From: Nocardioides sp. S5
Lineage (GTDB): Bacteria > Actinomycetota > Actinomycetes > Propionibacteriales > Nocardioidaceae
DNA: 64,000 nucleotides
Direction: 5' to 3'
Assembly (NCBI RefSeq): GCF_017310035.1
Contig: NZ_CP022296.1
Span: 1,860,001 to 1,924,000, forward strand
Positions 49,618 through 57,702 of this stretch are shown in pieces. The position numbers were made by a program, and so were the translations under genes. How positions within the stretch are numbered: position 1 is the first letter of the stretch; every line of letters begins with the position of its first letter. The notes below the pieces were generated by a model. It saw only the letters and a program-made list of their open reading frames with translations. It was not told where the DNA came from and made no database searches.

Positions 49618-50400
49618 TCAGGTGGCGCGCACCTCGGAGGCGTGGAGCCGGTAGAGCCAGTACGCCGCGACCGCGCAGAGCACGTGCCACGCGGCGTGAC
49701 CCTGCAGCAGCGAGTCGGGGTCGCACCAGCCGGCGTTGCTGAGCAGCCAGATGCTGAACGCGACGAGCATCGAGGCCACCGCCACGACGCCGTGGCGGAA
49801 GACGCGGCTGGTCTCGCCGCGACGCCACAGCGCGGTCTCCAGCCCGACGGCGCCGAGGAGCAGCACGCCGAAGGCGAGGTTGCCGGAGTAGTTGACGACG
49901 GGGACCGGATCGGGCCAGAGCCCGACCGCCTCGCACGCGGCCACGGAGACGACGTACGCCGTCACGAAGCCGGCGGTCCCGCGACGGGCCCATCGGGCCC
50001 AGGCCCAGGCGGCCGCGAATCCCGCGACGAGGTACATGCTCAGCATGTCGAGGTGGCCACCCCACTCGCTCTGGGTGGCGTGCATCGCGGCGGACCCCGG
50101 CCCCAGCAGCACCACGACGCACGCGAAGAGCGTCGCGACGCCGGTCGACATCACGGGCCCGGCGCAGGCCCGGTGGTGTCGACGGTGCTGCGCGTGGTGG
50201 GCGACGAGGAGCCCGGCCACGACGAAGCCGATGTTGGACAGCGTGTTGGCCGGCTGCGCGATCGCGCCGGGTCGGGCCCGTTCGCAGAAGTTCGCACCGC
50301 GCCCGACGTCCGTCCCCAGCCAACCCTGGGCGACCGCCAGGGCGAGGAGCGCCGTCGACCCGGCCGCGACCGCGACGCTGGTGGGGACGGGTCGCGGCAC
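49618..50400 (-). CDS. Ceramidase-family (CREST) integral membrane protein
   Basis: 260 residues with about seven TM helices. Ceramidase-like landmarks: NFCER near the N-terminus, QPANTLSNIGFVVAGLL, GPGSAAMHATQSEWGGHLDMLSMY (Ser, His and Asp of the zinc site) and GHAAWHVLCAVAAYWLY (final His ligands). Alkaline ceramidases hydrolyse ceramide in membranes. Actinobacteria generally lack ceramide, so another amide or lipid is likely. GTG 50400 has TACGAT 6 nt upstream. Confidence 0.82.
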   Translation of the reverse strand: MPRPVPTSVAVAAGSTALLALAVAQGWLGTDVGRGANFCERARPGAIAQPANTLSNIGFVVAGLLVAHHAQHRRHHRACAGPVMSTGVATLFACVVVLLGPGSAAMHATQSEWGGHLDMLSMYLVAGFAAAWAWARWARRGTAGFVTAYVVSVAACEAVGLWPDPVPVVNYSGNLAFGVLLLGAVGLETALWRRGETSRVFRHGVVAVASMLVAFSIWLLSNAGWCDPDSLLQGHAAWHVLCAVAAYWLYRLHASEVRAT

Positions 50401-50406
50401 GGGTCG

Positions 50407-50412
50407 ATCGTA
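50407..50412 (-). promoter_or_regulatory. -10 box (TACGAT) of the leaderless ceramidase-like gene
   Basis: On the minus strand TACGAT ends 6 nt before GTG 50400. Confidence 0.45.
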
Positions 50413-50419
50413 GGGCTCC

Positions 50420-52432
50420 TCAGGCGCGCGTCACCTGGACCACGCTCGGGCGCGGGCCGGCGAACGACCCCGCACCGGCGGCCGAGCCAGTCGGCACGTA
50501 GTCGGGGAAGCGCGACTGCGGCGCGGCCCACGTGCCGTCCTCGCCCGGGTGCTGGACGGCGACGAAGACCGTGTCCTCGCGGTCCCGGATGACCGGTCCG
50601 CAGGTCTCTGCGCCGGCGGGCACGGCCAGGAACTGCTGCACGTGGCCGCGATCCGGACCCTCGACCGGCACCTTGAACAAGCCGTCGTCGAGCTTGATCG
50701 CGCTGGGCTGGCCGTCGGTCGAGACCCACAGGTTGCCCTCGCTGTCGAAGGCGACGTTGTCGGGGCACGAGATCGGGGACACGGGCCCGGTCCAGCCGCC
50801 GAAGTAGGTGCCGGCGGAGGCGGCGTCACCGCAGATGAGGAACAGGTTCCAGGCGAAGGTCGCCGCCGTGTGGTCACCGCCGGTCGGGACCATCTCCACC
50901 ACGTGCCCGTCCTTGTTGGCCGGGCGCGGGTTGGGTTCGTCGACCTGTGCCGCGGTGCGGGCGGTGTTGTTGGTGCAGGCGACGTAGATGCGCCCGTTGC
51001 GCAGGTTGGGCTCGACGTCCTCGGGGCGGTCCATCTTGGTCGGCTGGACCACGTCGGCGGCCAGGCGGGTGTAGACCAGCACCTCCTCGGTCGTGTACCC
51101 GGGGACGACGGACCGACCGTCGCGGGTGAGTGGGAGCCACTCGCCGGTGCCGTCGCTGACGCCGTCTCCGAGGCCGTCGCCGTCGAACCGGGCCACGGAC
51201 AGGTCACCCTCGCTCAGCAGGCGGAGGTTGTGGCGGCGCGCCTTCGCGCTGCTGCCGGGTCGCATCTTCTCGCGGGAGACGAAGCGGTAGACGTAGTCGA
51301 AGCGCTCGTCGTCGCCCATGTAGGCCACGACGTGGCCGTCGCGACTCACCACGACGGTGGCACCCTCGTGCTTGAAGCGGCCCATCGCCGTGTGCTTGAC
51401 AGGGGTGGAGGTCGGGTCGCTCGGGTCGAGCTCGACGATCCAGCCGAACCGGTTCGGCTCGTTGCGGTAGTCGTCGGTGGTGGTGTCCCAACGCGGGTCG
51501 AGCGAGCGCCAGTTGCGCGAGTCCTGGGTGGCGGACAGGCCGTAGCGCTTCTCCTTCGGGTCCGCCCCGGTGGCACGGAAGTACTGGTTGAAGTTCTCCT
51601 CGCCCGACAGGATCGTGCCCCACGGCGTGGTGCCGCCGGCGCAGTTGTTCAGCGTGCCGAGGACCGTGCGGCCGGTCGGGTCCGCCTTGGTCTTGAGCAG
51701 GTCTGAGCCGGCGGCGGGGCCGTCGACGACGAACGTGGTGTCGACGGTGACGCGCCGGTTGAGGCGCGCGCCCGGGACGTACGACCACACGTCGCCGCGC
51801 CGGCTCCGCTCGAGCTCCACGACCGACATGCCGTGCGCGGCCCAGGCCGTGCGGATCACGGTCTCGGGGTCCGTGCCGGGCGGGAACATGATCCCCTCGT
51901 TGGTGTACTCGTGGTTGCACACGAGCAGGGCGCGGGTGCCAGCGCGGTTGGTCTCGATGATGTCGAGGTAGTCGTTGTTGTAGCCGAACTGGCCGGCCTG
52001 CGCCTCGGGGGTCTGCCGGTCCGGGTCGAACTCGGGTGCGCCGGCCAGGATCGGGTCGCCCCATCGGAGGACCGGGTCCCACCGGTAGCCGGCGGGGACG
52101 CTCACGGCGTCGACGGTGTCGGCGACCGGTGCGATGGGCGAGAAGGCGAGGCGCTGCGGCCCGCCGCGGTCGGGCTTCGGCTTCGCGGCGCTCGGGGCGG
52201 CGGCGACCGGGCCGCTCACCGCGGTCAGCGCGGCGACGGTGAGGCCGGTGCCCACGACGGAGCGACGGCTGAGCGCCTTGGCAGCGATGTCGCGGAAGTA
52301 GGAGGTCTCGGTGGTGTTGGGGACCTCTTGGAAGCAGGCGTCGCCGCAGCGGAGGTGGCAGGTCACGGCGCTGCGGTTGCCGTGCGTGCGGTTGACCATC
52401 GGGAGCAGGGTGCGGCTCTGGGGAGGAGTCAT
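50420..52432 (-). CDS. phoX: Tat-exported PhoX-family alkaline phosphatase (DUF839)
   Basis: 670 residues from ATG 52432. The twin-arginine signal ALSRRSVVGTGLTVAALTAVSG starts about 55 residues in, preceded by a Cys-containing leader (CHLRCGDACF) typical of actinobacterial PhoX. The mature propeller shows YNNDYLDII, CNHEYTNEGIMFPP, NNCAGGTTPWGTILSGEENFN, KHEGATVVVSRDGHVVAYMGDDERFDYVYRF and VACTNNT, which provide Ca/Fe ligands. PhoX releases phosphate from organic esters outside the cell. A PHO-box-like repeat lies 73-94 nt upstream. Confidence 0.93.
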   Translation of the reverse strand: MTPPQSRTLLPMVNRTHGNRSAVTCHLRCGDACFQEVPNTTETSYFRDIAAKALSRRSVVGTGLTVAALTAVSGPVAAAPSAAKPKPDRGGPQRLAFSPIAPVADTVDAVSVPAGYRWDPVLRWGDPILAGAPEFDPDRQTPEAQAGQFGYNNDYLDIIETNRAGTRALLVCNHEYTNEGIMFPPGTDPETVIRTAWAAHGMSVVELERSRRGDVWSYVPGARLNRRVTVDTTFVVDGPAAGSDLLKTKADPTGRTVLGTLNNCAGGTTPWGTILSGEENFNQYFRATGADPKEKRYGLSATQDSRNWRSLDPRWDTTTDDYRNEPNRFGWIVELDPSDPTSTPVKHTAMGRFKHEGATVVVSRDGHVVAYMGDDERFDYVYRFVSREKMRPGSSAKARRHNLRLLSEGDLSVARFDGDGLGDGVSDGTGEWLPLTRDGRSVVPGYTTEEVLVYTRLAADVVQPTKMDRPEDVEPNLRNGRIYVACTNNTARTAAQVDEPNPRPANKDGHVVEMVPTGGDHTAATFAWNLFLICGDAASAGTYFGGWTGPVSPISCPDNVAFDSEGNLWVSTDGQPSAIKLDDGLFKVPVEGPDRGHVQQFLAVPAGAETCGPVIRDREDTVFVAVQHPGEDGTWAAPQSRFPDYVPTGSAAGAGSFAGPRPSVVQVTRA

Positions 52433-52504
52433 GGGGAGACTTTCCGAGAGGAGGAGTTGGCGGACGCCCCGACTCTCACCGCCCGTGTCGCCGTACGGAG
52501 GGCC

Positions 52505-52526
52505 GGCGGGTGGACATCGGGTGAAC
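52505..52526 (-). promoter_or_regulatory. PHO-box-like direct repeat upstream of phoX
   Basis: On the minus strand GTTCACCCGAT (52526-52516) and GTCCACCCGCC (52515-52505) are adjacent 11-bp units resembling the GTTCACC direct repeats bound by actinobacterial PhoP. Position and target (phoX) support phosphate control. Confidence 0.65.
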
Positions 52527-52573
52527 GTCACCCGACCCCTCCGCGAAGCCGCCCGCTGCTCGGGGGCGGTGGC

Positions 52574-53863
52574 TCAGCGCCCGCGAGCTCCGGTGGGTCG
52601 CACGTCCACCCAGACCAGTCGGTGGTCGCTGGCCGGGAAGGGGAAGGTGCCGACGAGGCGGAACAGCGGGTCGTCGGACTCGGGCCAGAACACGCCTGCG
52701 CCGCGCACCTTCGTCGACCGGTCGGGCAGGACGTAGTCCGCGCGGAGGTTGCCGGGGCCGTTGGGCAGCGCGTCGGCGAAGTCCGCGGTGTCGTGTGCGG
52801 GCGGGCCCGAGTGGGTGAGGTTGGCGGCTGCGTCGCGTGCGGCCGCCTCGACGGCGCCGGCCGACGCCGGGTGCGGGTCACGGACGCGCGGGTGGTCGAG
52901 CAGCTGGAGGATCGCGTCGTCGAAGGAGTCGCCGTCGAGGGGGTCGGCGTTCTGGTCCCCGGCGATGACGAACCGGCTGCCGGGCGGCAGGCCGCCGTAG
53001 GTGCCCCCGTCGTCGTAGAGGTAGTCGGCACGGTCGCGGACGTAGTCGGCCCACAGCCGGATCTCGTCGTGGTTGCGGGTGCCGTTGCGGTCCTCGGCGC
53101 CGTCGAAGGTGGGCGGCGTCGGGTGCGAGACGAGGAAGTGCACGGTGCGCCCGCCGATGCGGATCGGCACGTCCCAGTGCGACTTCGACGACAGGCGTAC
53201 GGCGTCGAGCTCGGCGGGGGAGTACCAGTCCGCGGGCTCGGGCGTGGCCGGGTCGTCGGGAAGGACGGCGCCCGGCATGTCCTTCCAGAGGAAGTCCTGG
53301 AAGGTGCGGACGTCATCGGTGGCGATCGGGTGCTTGGAGTAGACCACCATGCCGTACTGGCCGGGGAAGGTGCCGAAGCCGAAGGCGTCGTTGCCGCCGC
53401 CGATCGTGCCGCTGTTGTCGAGGTCGAGCCCGCTCGGGACGCCGGTGTTGACGGGGGCGACGTAGTAGTAGGGGTAGTCGACCGGAGCCGCGCCGTTGTG
53501 CCCGACCTCGAGGTAGTTGTCTCGGAACAGCTCCGCGGCGCGGCCGCCCTCGACGTAGTCGAACTCGTTGAGCAGCAGCACGTCGGGGTCGGTGCGCTGG
53601 ATCGTCTCCGCGACGGCCGCCGCCTGGGCGTTGTCGGGCGTGGAGAGGTCGCGCACCAGGTCGCCCTCGGCGAGCCGGTTGAGCGAGGCGTTGAAGGTCG
53701 CGAAGCGCACGTCGGCCGGCTTCGCGCTCCGGCGTGCGTCGGTGCCTGTGCCGCCTGCGCTGGCCGGGGTGGTCAGCAGCGGCGCTGCGAGGCCGGCGAC
53801 GGCGAGGACTGTCGCGCCGGCGAGGGCGACGCGGGTGCGGGGGGACGTGGACCGAGAGAACAT
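52574..53863 (-). CDS. Exported endonuclease/exonuclease/phosphatase-family protein
   Basis: 429 residues. The signal peptide is cleaved near TTPASAGG. The EEP fold is seen in VRFATFNASLNRL, PDVLLLNEFDY (metal Glu), FLVSHPTPPTFDG, FVIAGDQNADPLDG (catalytic Asp/Asn) and SDHRLVWVDV (general-base His). Such secreted proteins cleave extracellular DNA or phosphoesters. It sits upstream of phoX on the same strand, with which it could share a phosphate-scavenging role. Confidence 0.88.
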   Translation of the reverse strand: MFSRSTSPRTRVALAGATVLAVAGLAAPLLTTPASAGGTGTDARRSAKPADVRFATFNASLNRLAEGDLVRDLSTPDNAQAAAVAETIQRTDPDVLLLNEFDYVEGGRAAELFRDNYLEVGHNGAAPVDYPYYYVAPVNTGVPSGLDLDNSGTIGGGNDAFGFGTFPGQYGMVVYSKHPIATDDVRTFQDFLWKDMPGAVLPDDPATPEPADWYSPAELDAVRLSSKSHWDVPIRIGGRTVHFLVSHPTPPTFDGAEDRNGTRNHDEIRLWADYVRDRADYLYDDGGTYGGLPPGSRFVIAGDQNADPLDGDSFDDAILQLLDHPRVRDPHPASAGAVEAAARDAAANLTHSGPPAHDTADFADALPNGPGNLRADYVLPDRSTKVRGAGVFWPESDDPLFRLVGTFPFPASDHRLVWVDVRPTGARGR

Positions 53864-53948
53864 GGGGAACCTTCCGAGGGGGTCGTCGCCAACCTACGAC
53901 GGACCTCCGACACCGCGGAAGGTGGCCCGGGTGCTGTTGGCTGAGGCC

Positions 53949-54404
53949 TCACCCGGTGTTCACCTCGGACGCCCGATCGACCACGCGCTGGATCACCTCG
54001 GTGGTGGACAGCCCGCCGGTCCGGGTGACCAGGACGAGCGCATCGTGCTCCACTGCCGCCCCGTAGATGGTGGCCGCTCCCTCCGGCGAGAGGTCGTCGC
54101 CGTGCACGACGGTCGTGATCGCGTGCTTCTCGAGGAAGTCCTCGTCGACCAGGAAGGGCGCGTCCGCGACCACCTCGTCGACGTACCGGCACGACTCGAT
54201 GACGGCGACCCGCTCGGCCAGGGTCATGATCGGCCGGCGCTTGTAGGCCGCGGTGGTCTCGTCGCCGAGGACACCGACGATGAGGTGGTCGCCGTGGCGG
54301 CGTGCCTCTCGCAGCAGCGCGACGTGGCCCGCGTGGAACAGGTCGCCGACCATGTCGACGTAGACGCGTCGTGGGGGCGGGGGCCCGGCTGGCTGGGTGA
54401 CCAT
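53949..54404 (-). CDS. Cytidylyltransferase-like nucleotidyltransferase
   Basis: 151 residues from ATG 54404, chosen for AGGAG 6 nt upstream. The HxGH motif is in VYVDMVGDLFHAGHVALLREAR; VGDDxx-type GVLGDETTAAYKRRPIMTLAER follows, and STTEVIQRV near the end matches the ISTT block. It resembles the halves of ethanolamine- or choline-phosphate cytidylyltransferases, which make CDP-alcohols for phospholipids or wall polymers; glycerol-3-phosphate is another possible substrate. Confidence 0.87.
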   Translation of the reverse strand: MVTQPAGPPPPRRVYVDMVGDLFHAGHVALLREARRHGDHLIVGVLGDETTAAYKRRPIMTLAERVAVIESCRYVDEVVADAPFLVDEDFLEKHAITTVVHGDDLSPEGAATIYGAAVEHDALVLVTRTGGLSTTEVIQRVVDRASEVNTG

Positions 54405-54470
54405 GCTGCTCCTGACGTCCGACTCGGTGCTGACCACTCTGTTCTACGCCTCTCGGTCGTCGGGTCGACC

Positions 54471-54476
54471 TAGGCT
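54471..54476 (+). promoter_or_regulatory. -10 box (TAGGCT) of a leaderless mRNA
   Basis: Ends 6 nt before ATG 54483. Confidence 0.45.
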
Positions 54477-54482
54477 TGCACC

Positions 54483-54944
54483 ATGAGCCGCGTGATCTTC
54501 ATGTGCGGCCCGTCGGGCTCGGGGAAGTCGACGTACGCCCGCCGTCTGGAGAGTGCCGGGATGGTGCGGCTGTCCTTCGACGTCGAGATGTGGCGGCGTG
54601 GGATCTCCACGGTGCCGTTGCCACCGGATGTCCGGCGCGAGATCGAGGGTGAGCTGCAGCGTCGGTTGCTCGAGCTGGTCGCGGCAGGTGCTGACGTCGT
54701 CCTCGACTTCTCGTTCTGGTCGCGGCGGATGCGCGATGACTACCGCGCGCTGCTCGGGCCGACAGGTGTCGTCCCCGAGACGGTCTACCTCGCCACCGAT
54801 CGCGAGACCGTGCTGCGCCGCATGCGGGCAAGGCGCGGCGAGCACTCCGACGACTTCGTGCTCACCGAGGACCTGGCTATCAAGTACTTCGACCACTTCG
54901 AGCCGCCTACTCCGGACGAGGGCCCGCTCCTGGTGGTGGAGTAG
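54483..54944 (+). CDS. Small P-loop kinase (AAA/zeta-like ATP-binding protein)
   Basis: 153 residues: Walker A CGPSGSGKST at residues 8-17, a SFDVEMW block, DVVLDFSFWSRRMRDDYR, and VYLATDRETVLRRMRARRG (Lid arginines). It resembles the ATP-binding proteins related to chloramphenicol phosphotransferase and zeta toxin, which phosphorylate small molecules or nucleotides. Substrate unknown. No antitoxin-like gene is beside it. Confidence 0.82.
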   Translation: MSRVIFMCGPSGSGKSTYARRLESAGMVRLSFDVEMWRRGISTVPLPPDVRREIEGELQRRLLELVAAGADVVLDFSFWSRRMRDDYRALLGPTGVVPETVYLATDRETVLRRMRARRGEHSDDFVLTEDLAIKYFDHFEPPTPDEGPLLVVE

Positions 54945-55013
54945 CCGGAGTGAGACATGTCGAGACCCTCCACAAGCGCTTGCCGGTTCGAGGTGACTGT
55001 CGGACGCATCCTC

Positions 55014-55034
55014 TAGAATCGAATGCATGATCGA
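55014..55034 (+). promoter_or_regulatory. -10 box and LexA-like dyad at the start of the second DUF222/HNH gene
   Basis: TAGAAT (55014-55019) lies 7 nt before ATG 55027. TCGAATGCATGATCGA (55019-55034) matches TCGAAC-N4-GTTCGA at 10 of 12 defined positions and straddles the start codon. Confidence 0.45.
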
Positions 55035-56481
55035 GGAGCTGGAGATGGGACCGGAGGCCGGGGCAGACGCCCTCGGCCCCGCGGCCCTGCTCGCCTCGAT
55101 CCGCTCCCGCAAGACCGCCGAGGACCGGGCCGCAGCCGACGTCCTGGACCTCGCAGCCCGGTGGGCCGACCTGCACCCACCGGAGTCCATCCACTCGGCC
55201 GCTTCCTTCACCGTCGCGGGGTGCCAGCACGAGGAGCCCATCGCCGGACCGGGTACGCCGCTGGTCGCGGAGTTCTGCGTCGCCGAGCTCGGCACCGTCC
55301 TGGGCATCACATCGGTGTCGGCGAAGAAGCTCATCGGCCATGCGCTCGAGCTGCGCCACCGGCTCCCGCGCCTGTGGGCGCAGGTCCACTCCGGATCGGT
55401 TCCTGCCTGGCGGGCCCGTGCGGTCGCGGAGGTGACGATCCACTCGACGCCGGAGCTGACGGTCGAGGCGGCGCGGTTCGTCGATGCGCAGGTCGCCGCG
55501 GTGGCGGGGAAGATCGGACCGGCGCAGCTGGACCGGCTGGTCGCGGAGACGATCAAGCGGTTCGACCTCGCAGGCGTGGACCCTTCGGCGGATCCGGAGG
55601 ACGGGTATCTCCACGTCGACCCGCGCCACGTCACCATTCACGACGAGGACGTCCACTTCGCCGGCACCGTGCGGCTCGAGGCCGAGATCGACCTCGCCGA
55701 CGGACTCGACCTCCACCGGGCCCTGGCGCACGGCGCCGCCCTTCAGAAGGCACTCGGCTCGCAGGAGTCCCTCGACGCCCGCCGGGCGAAGGCGCTCGGC
55801 GACCTTGCCCGGACGCAGACCGCGCTCGACCTCCTCCAGCAGAACAACTCTGCCGATAGTGGTTTCGAGGCTCGCTCCGCTCGCACCTCAACCACCGATG
55901 ACGACGGGCAGGACCTCCCGGTCGCTCGGGAGGTCGTCCTCCACGCCCACTTCGACGCCACCATGTCCGGCGACACCACGGTCTTCGCTCCCACGGGCCG
56001 GCTGGAGGAGGGCCAGCGACTGCTCCTGCTGGACCAGCTCAGGTCCTGGTGCGGTGACTCGCGCACCACCATCACGGTCAGGCCCGTCATCGACCTCAAC
56101 CAGGAGAAGGCCGCACCGGGCTACGCGATCCCGGACCGGATCCGGGAGGACGTGATTCTCCGCGACCGCACGTGTGTGTTCCCGTGGTGCGGTCGCCCAG
56201 CCAGGGGTTGCGACGTCGACCACATCACCGAGTACGACCACGACGCCGACGCGGAAGGCAGACCGCAACCCGGGCCGACCCACACCGACAATCTTGGTGC
56301 GTTGTGCCGGTTCCACCACAGGCTCAAGACCCACAGCGCCTGGCGCTACCGGATGACTGCGCCCGGAGTCTTCGAGTGGACCAGCCCTCATGGCCACCGC
56401 TACCGCCGGGACCGCACCGGCACCACCGCACTCGACCCACCCGACCCCGGCCCGCCCCGGATCCCGTCGCCTCGAAGATGA
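55027..56481 (+). CDS. DUF222 / HNH endonuclease (13E12 family), second copy
   Basis: 484 residues. DUF222 region: FCVAELGTVLGITSVSAKKLIGHALELRHRLP, GSVPAWRARAVAEVTI, VLHAHFDATMSGDTTVFAPTG. HNH region: RDRTCVFPWCGRPARGCDVDHITEYDHDADAEGRPQPGPTHTDNLGALCRFHHRLKTHSAW. It is only distantly similar to the copy at 39749. About 13 residues (SGFEARSARTSTT) are encoded by a 39-nt palindromic repeat inserted in frame between the two halves. A LexA-like dyad overlaps the start. Confidence 0.92.
   Translation: MIEELEMGPEAGADALGPAALLASIRSRKTAEDRAAADVLDLAARWADLHPPESIHSAASFTVAGCQHEEPIAGPGTPLVAEFCVAELGTVLGITSVSAKKLIGHALELRHRLPRLWAQVHSGSVPAWRARAVAEVTIHSTPELTVEAARFVDAQVAAVAGKIGPAQLDRLVAETIKRFDLAGVDPSADPEDGYLHVDPRHVTIHDEDVHFAGTVRLEAEIDLADGLDLHRALAHGAALQKALGSQESLDARRAKALGDLARTQTALDLLQQNNSADSGFEARSARTSTTDDDGQDLPVAREVVLHAHFDATMSGDTTVFAPTGRLEEGQRLLLLDQLRSWCGDSRTTITVRPVIDLNQEKAAPGYAIPDRIREDVILRDRTCVFPWCGRPARGCDVDHITEYDHDADAEGRPQPGPTHTDNLGALCRFHHRLKTHSAWRYRMTAPGVFEWTSPHGHRYRRDRTGTTALDPPDPGPPRIPSPRR
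55859..55897. repeat. REP-like palindromic element inserted in frame in a coding region
   Basis: GTGGTT-TC-GAGG at the left pairs with CCTCAACCAC at the right around a Ser/Arg-coding TCGCTCCGCTCGC centre. The whole is 39 nt, a multiple of three. It resembles small palindromes I recall as abundant between genes in Nocardioides-type genomes. Confidence 0.55.
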
Positions 56482-56560
56482 CCCCGCCCCACGCCCCGCC
56501 ACCCAGCGACGGCGGGGCCACAGGCATGTCCGTATGTCCCCATCCTTCGTCGAGACCTGG

Positions 56561-56962
56561 TCAGCCAGCGAGGCGTGGGCCGGCATGGCCGGCGAGGCAC
56601 GACCAGCCATCGCCGTCCCGTACCCAGACCTGGGTCACCGGCATCCGGAAGGTCTCGGGTCGGCCGTCAGCAGCCAGCACCACGTCAGCCACCTCTGCAT
56701 GTAGCACGGCGGTGTCGCCGATGACCGCGACGTCGGGGTCGACGAGTGCCTGCGACTTCCAGACGGTCGTGCCCCCGGTGTTGCGCGCCACGTACTCAGC
56801 GCGGTCGAACACCTGGCCGGTGTGGGTCGTCCAGCGGAAGTCGGGGTGGAGGAGGGCGAGCAGCTCGTCGGCATCGCCCCGGGCGAGGGCCTCGGCCCGT
56901 GCCTCGGCGGCGCGGATGACGGCGTTCGTGACGGCGTTCATGACGACGGTCGGGTCGGGCAT
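56561..56962 (-). CDS. SnoaL/NTF2-like protein
   Basis: 133 residues from ATG 56962. The NTF2 fold is seen in AEARAEALARGDADELLALLHPDFRWTTHTGQVFDRAEYVARNTGG and the strands VAVIGDTAVLHAEVADVV, FRMPVTQVWVRDGDGWSCLAGHAG. This matches DUF4440/SnoaL-like proteins, which bind or isomerise small hydrophobic molecules; the ligand is unknown. A CACCAT box is 6 nt upstream of the start. Confidence 0.85.
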   Translation of the reverse strand: MPDPTVVMNAVTNAVIRAAEARAEALARGDADELLALLHPDFRWTTHTGQVFDRAEYVARNTGGTTVWKSQALVDPDVAVIGDTAVLHAEVADVVLAADGRPETFRMPVTQVWVRDGDGWSCLAGHAGPRLAG

Positions 56963-57067
56963 GGCGACATGGTGCCACCGCCGGGGGCGTGCGGGTCTCG
57001 ATGGACGCTCGCTCTCGCGATCTGTCCGGGGAGCTGCCGGGACGTTGGTGGGTGCGCAGCGCCTGAC

Positions 57068-57694
57068 ATGCTGGCGCGCGTGATCCCCAGCCCGCGCCGT
57101 ACGGCGATGCTCCTGGTCGGCTGCGTCGTGCTCGGGACGGGAGTGGCGATGCTGCTGGCCGCGGACCTCGGCTCCGACGGCTACTCCACCCTGGTCAACG
57201 GACTCGCGCTCACGACGGGTGCCGCCTTCTGGATCGTCAACCTCGTCGTGGGCGCGGTCTTCGTGACGATGGCGATGCTGCGCAAGGTCATCCCGGGCAT
57301 CGGCACGGTCGTGCAGGTGGTGCTGGTCGGGGTGGTGGTCGACGTCGCCCTCGGGCTGATGGCGACTCCGGACGACGTGCTCTGGCGGATCGTGCTGCTC
57401 GTGGCGGCGTTCCCGGTGCTCGCGATCGGCATCGCGCTCTACCTCGGCAGCCACAGCGGTGCCGGACCTGCCGAGGCCGCGGCCCTGGCCTGGGACCCGC
57501 CGGTGGCGTTCAGGTGGACCTACAGCGTCGTCCAGGGCGGCGGAGCGCTCGGCGGCTGGCTGCTGGGCGCCACCGTCGGCGCGGGCACCCTCGCGGTGAT
57601 CCTCCTCCTCGGCCCTGCGGTGGACCTGACCGCCCGGATGATGAGGGTGGATCTCCACCAGACGACGGATCCGGAGCACGAGGAAGCCGCCTAG
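57068..57694 (+). CDS. YczE/YitT-type membrane protein
   Basis: 208 residues with about five TM helices: AMLLVGCVVLGTGVAMLLAADLG, GAAFWIVNLVVGAVFVTMAML, GTVVQVVLVGVVVDVALGLM, IVLLVAAFPVLAIGIALYLG and a final LGGWLLGATVGAGTLAVILLLGPAVDL. The ADLGSDGYSTLVNGLAL and LGSHSGAGPAEA blocks are typical of the YczE/YyaS/YitT family, whose function is not established. Convergent with the exonuclease gene, 9 nt away. Confidence 0.82.
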   Translation: MLARVIPSPRRTAMLLVGCVVLGTGVAMLLAADLGSDGYSTLVNGLALTTGAAFWIVNLVVGAVFVTMAMLRKVIPGIGTVVQVVLVGVVVDVALGLMATPDDVLWRIVLLVAAFPVLAIGIALYLGSHSGAGPAEAAALAWDPPVAFRWTYSVVQGGGALGGWLLGATVGAGTLAVILLLGPAVDLTARMMRVDLHQTTDPEHEEAA

Positions 57695-57702
57695 CGTCGG
57701 CC

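Noticed and set aside
54483..54944. Zeta-type toxin of a toxin-antitoxin pair
   Set aside because: The P-loop kinase resembles that fold, but there is no small antitoxin gene beside it and many such kinases are metabolic.
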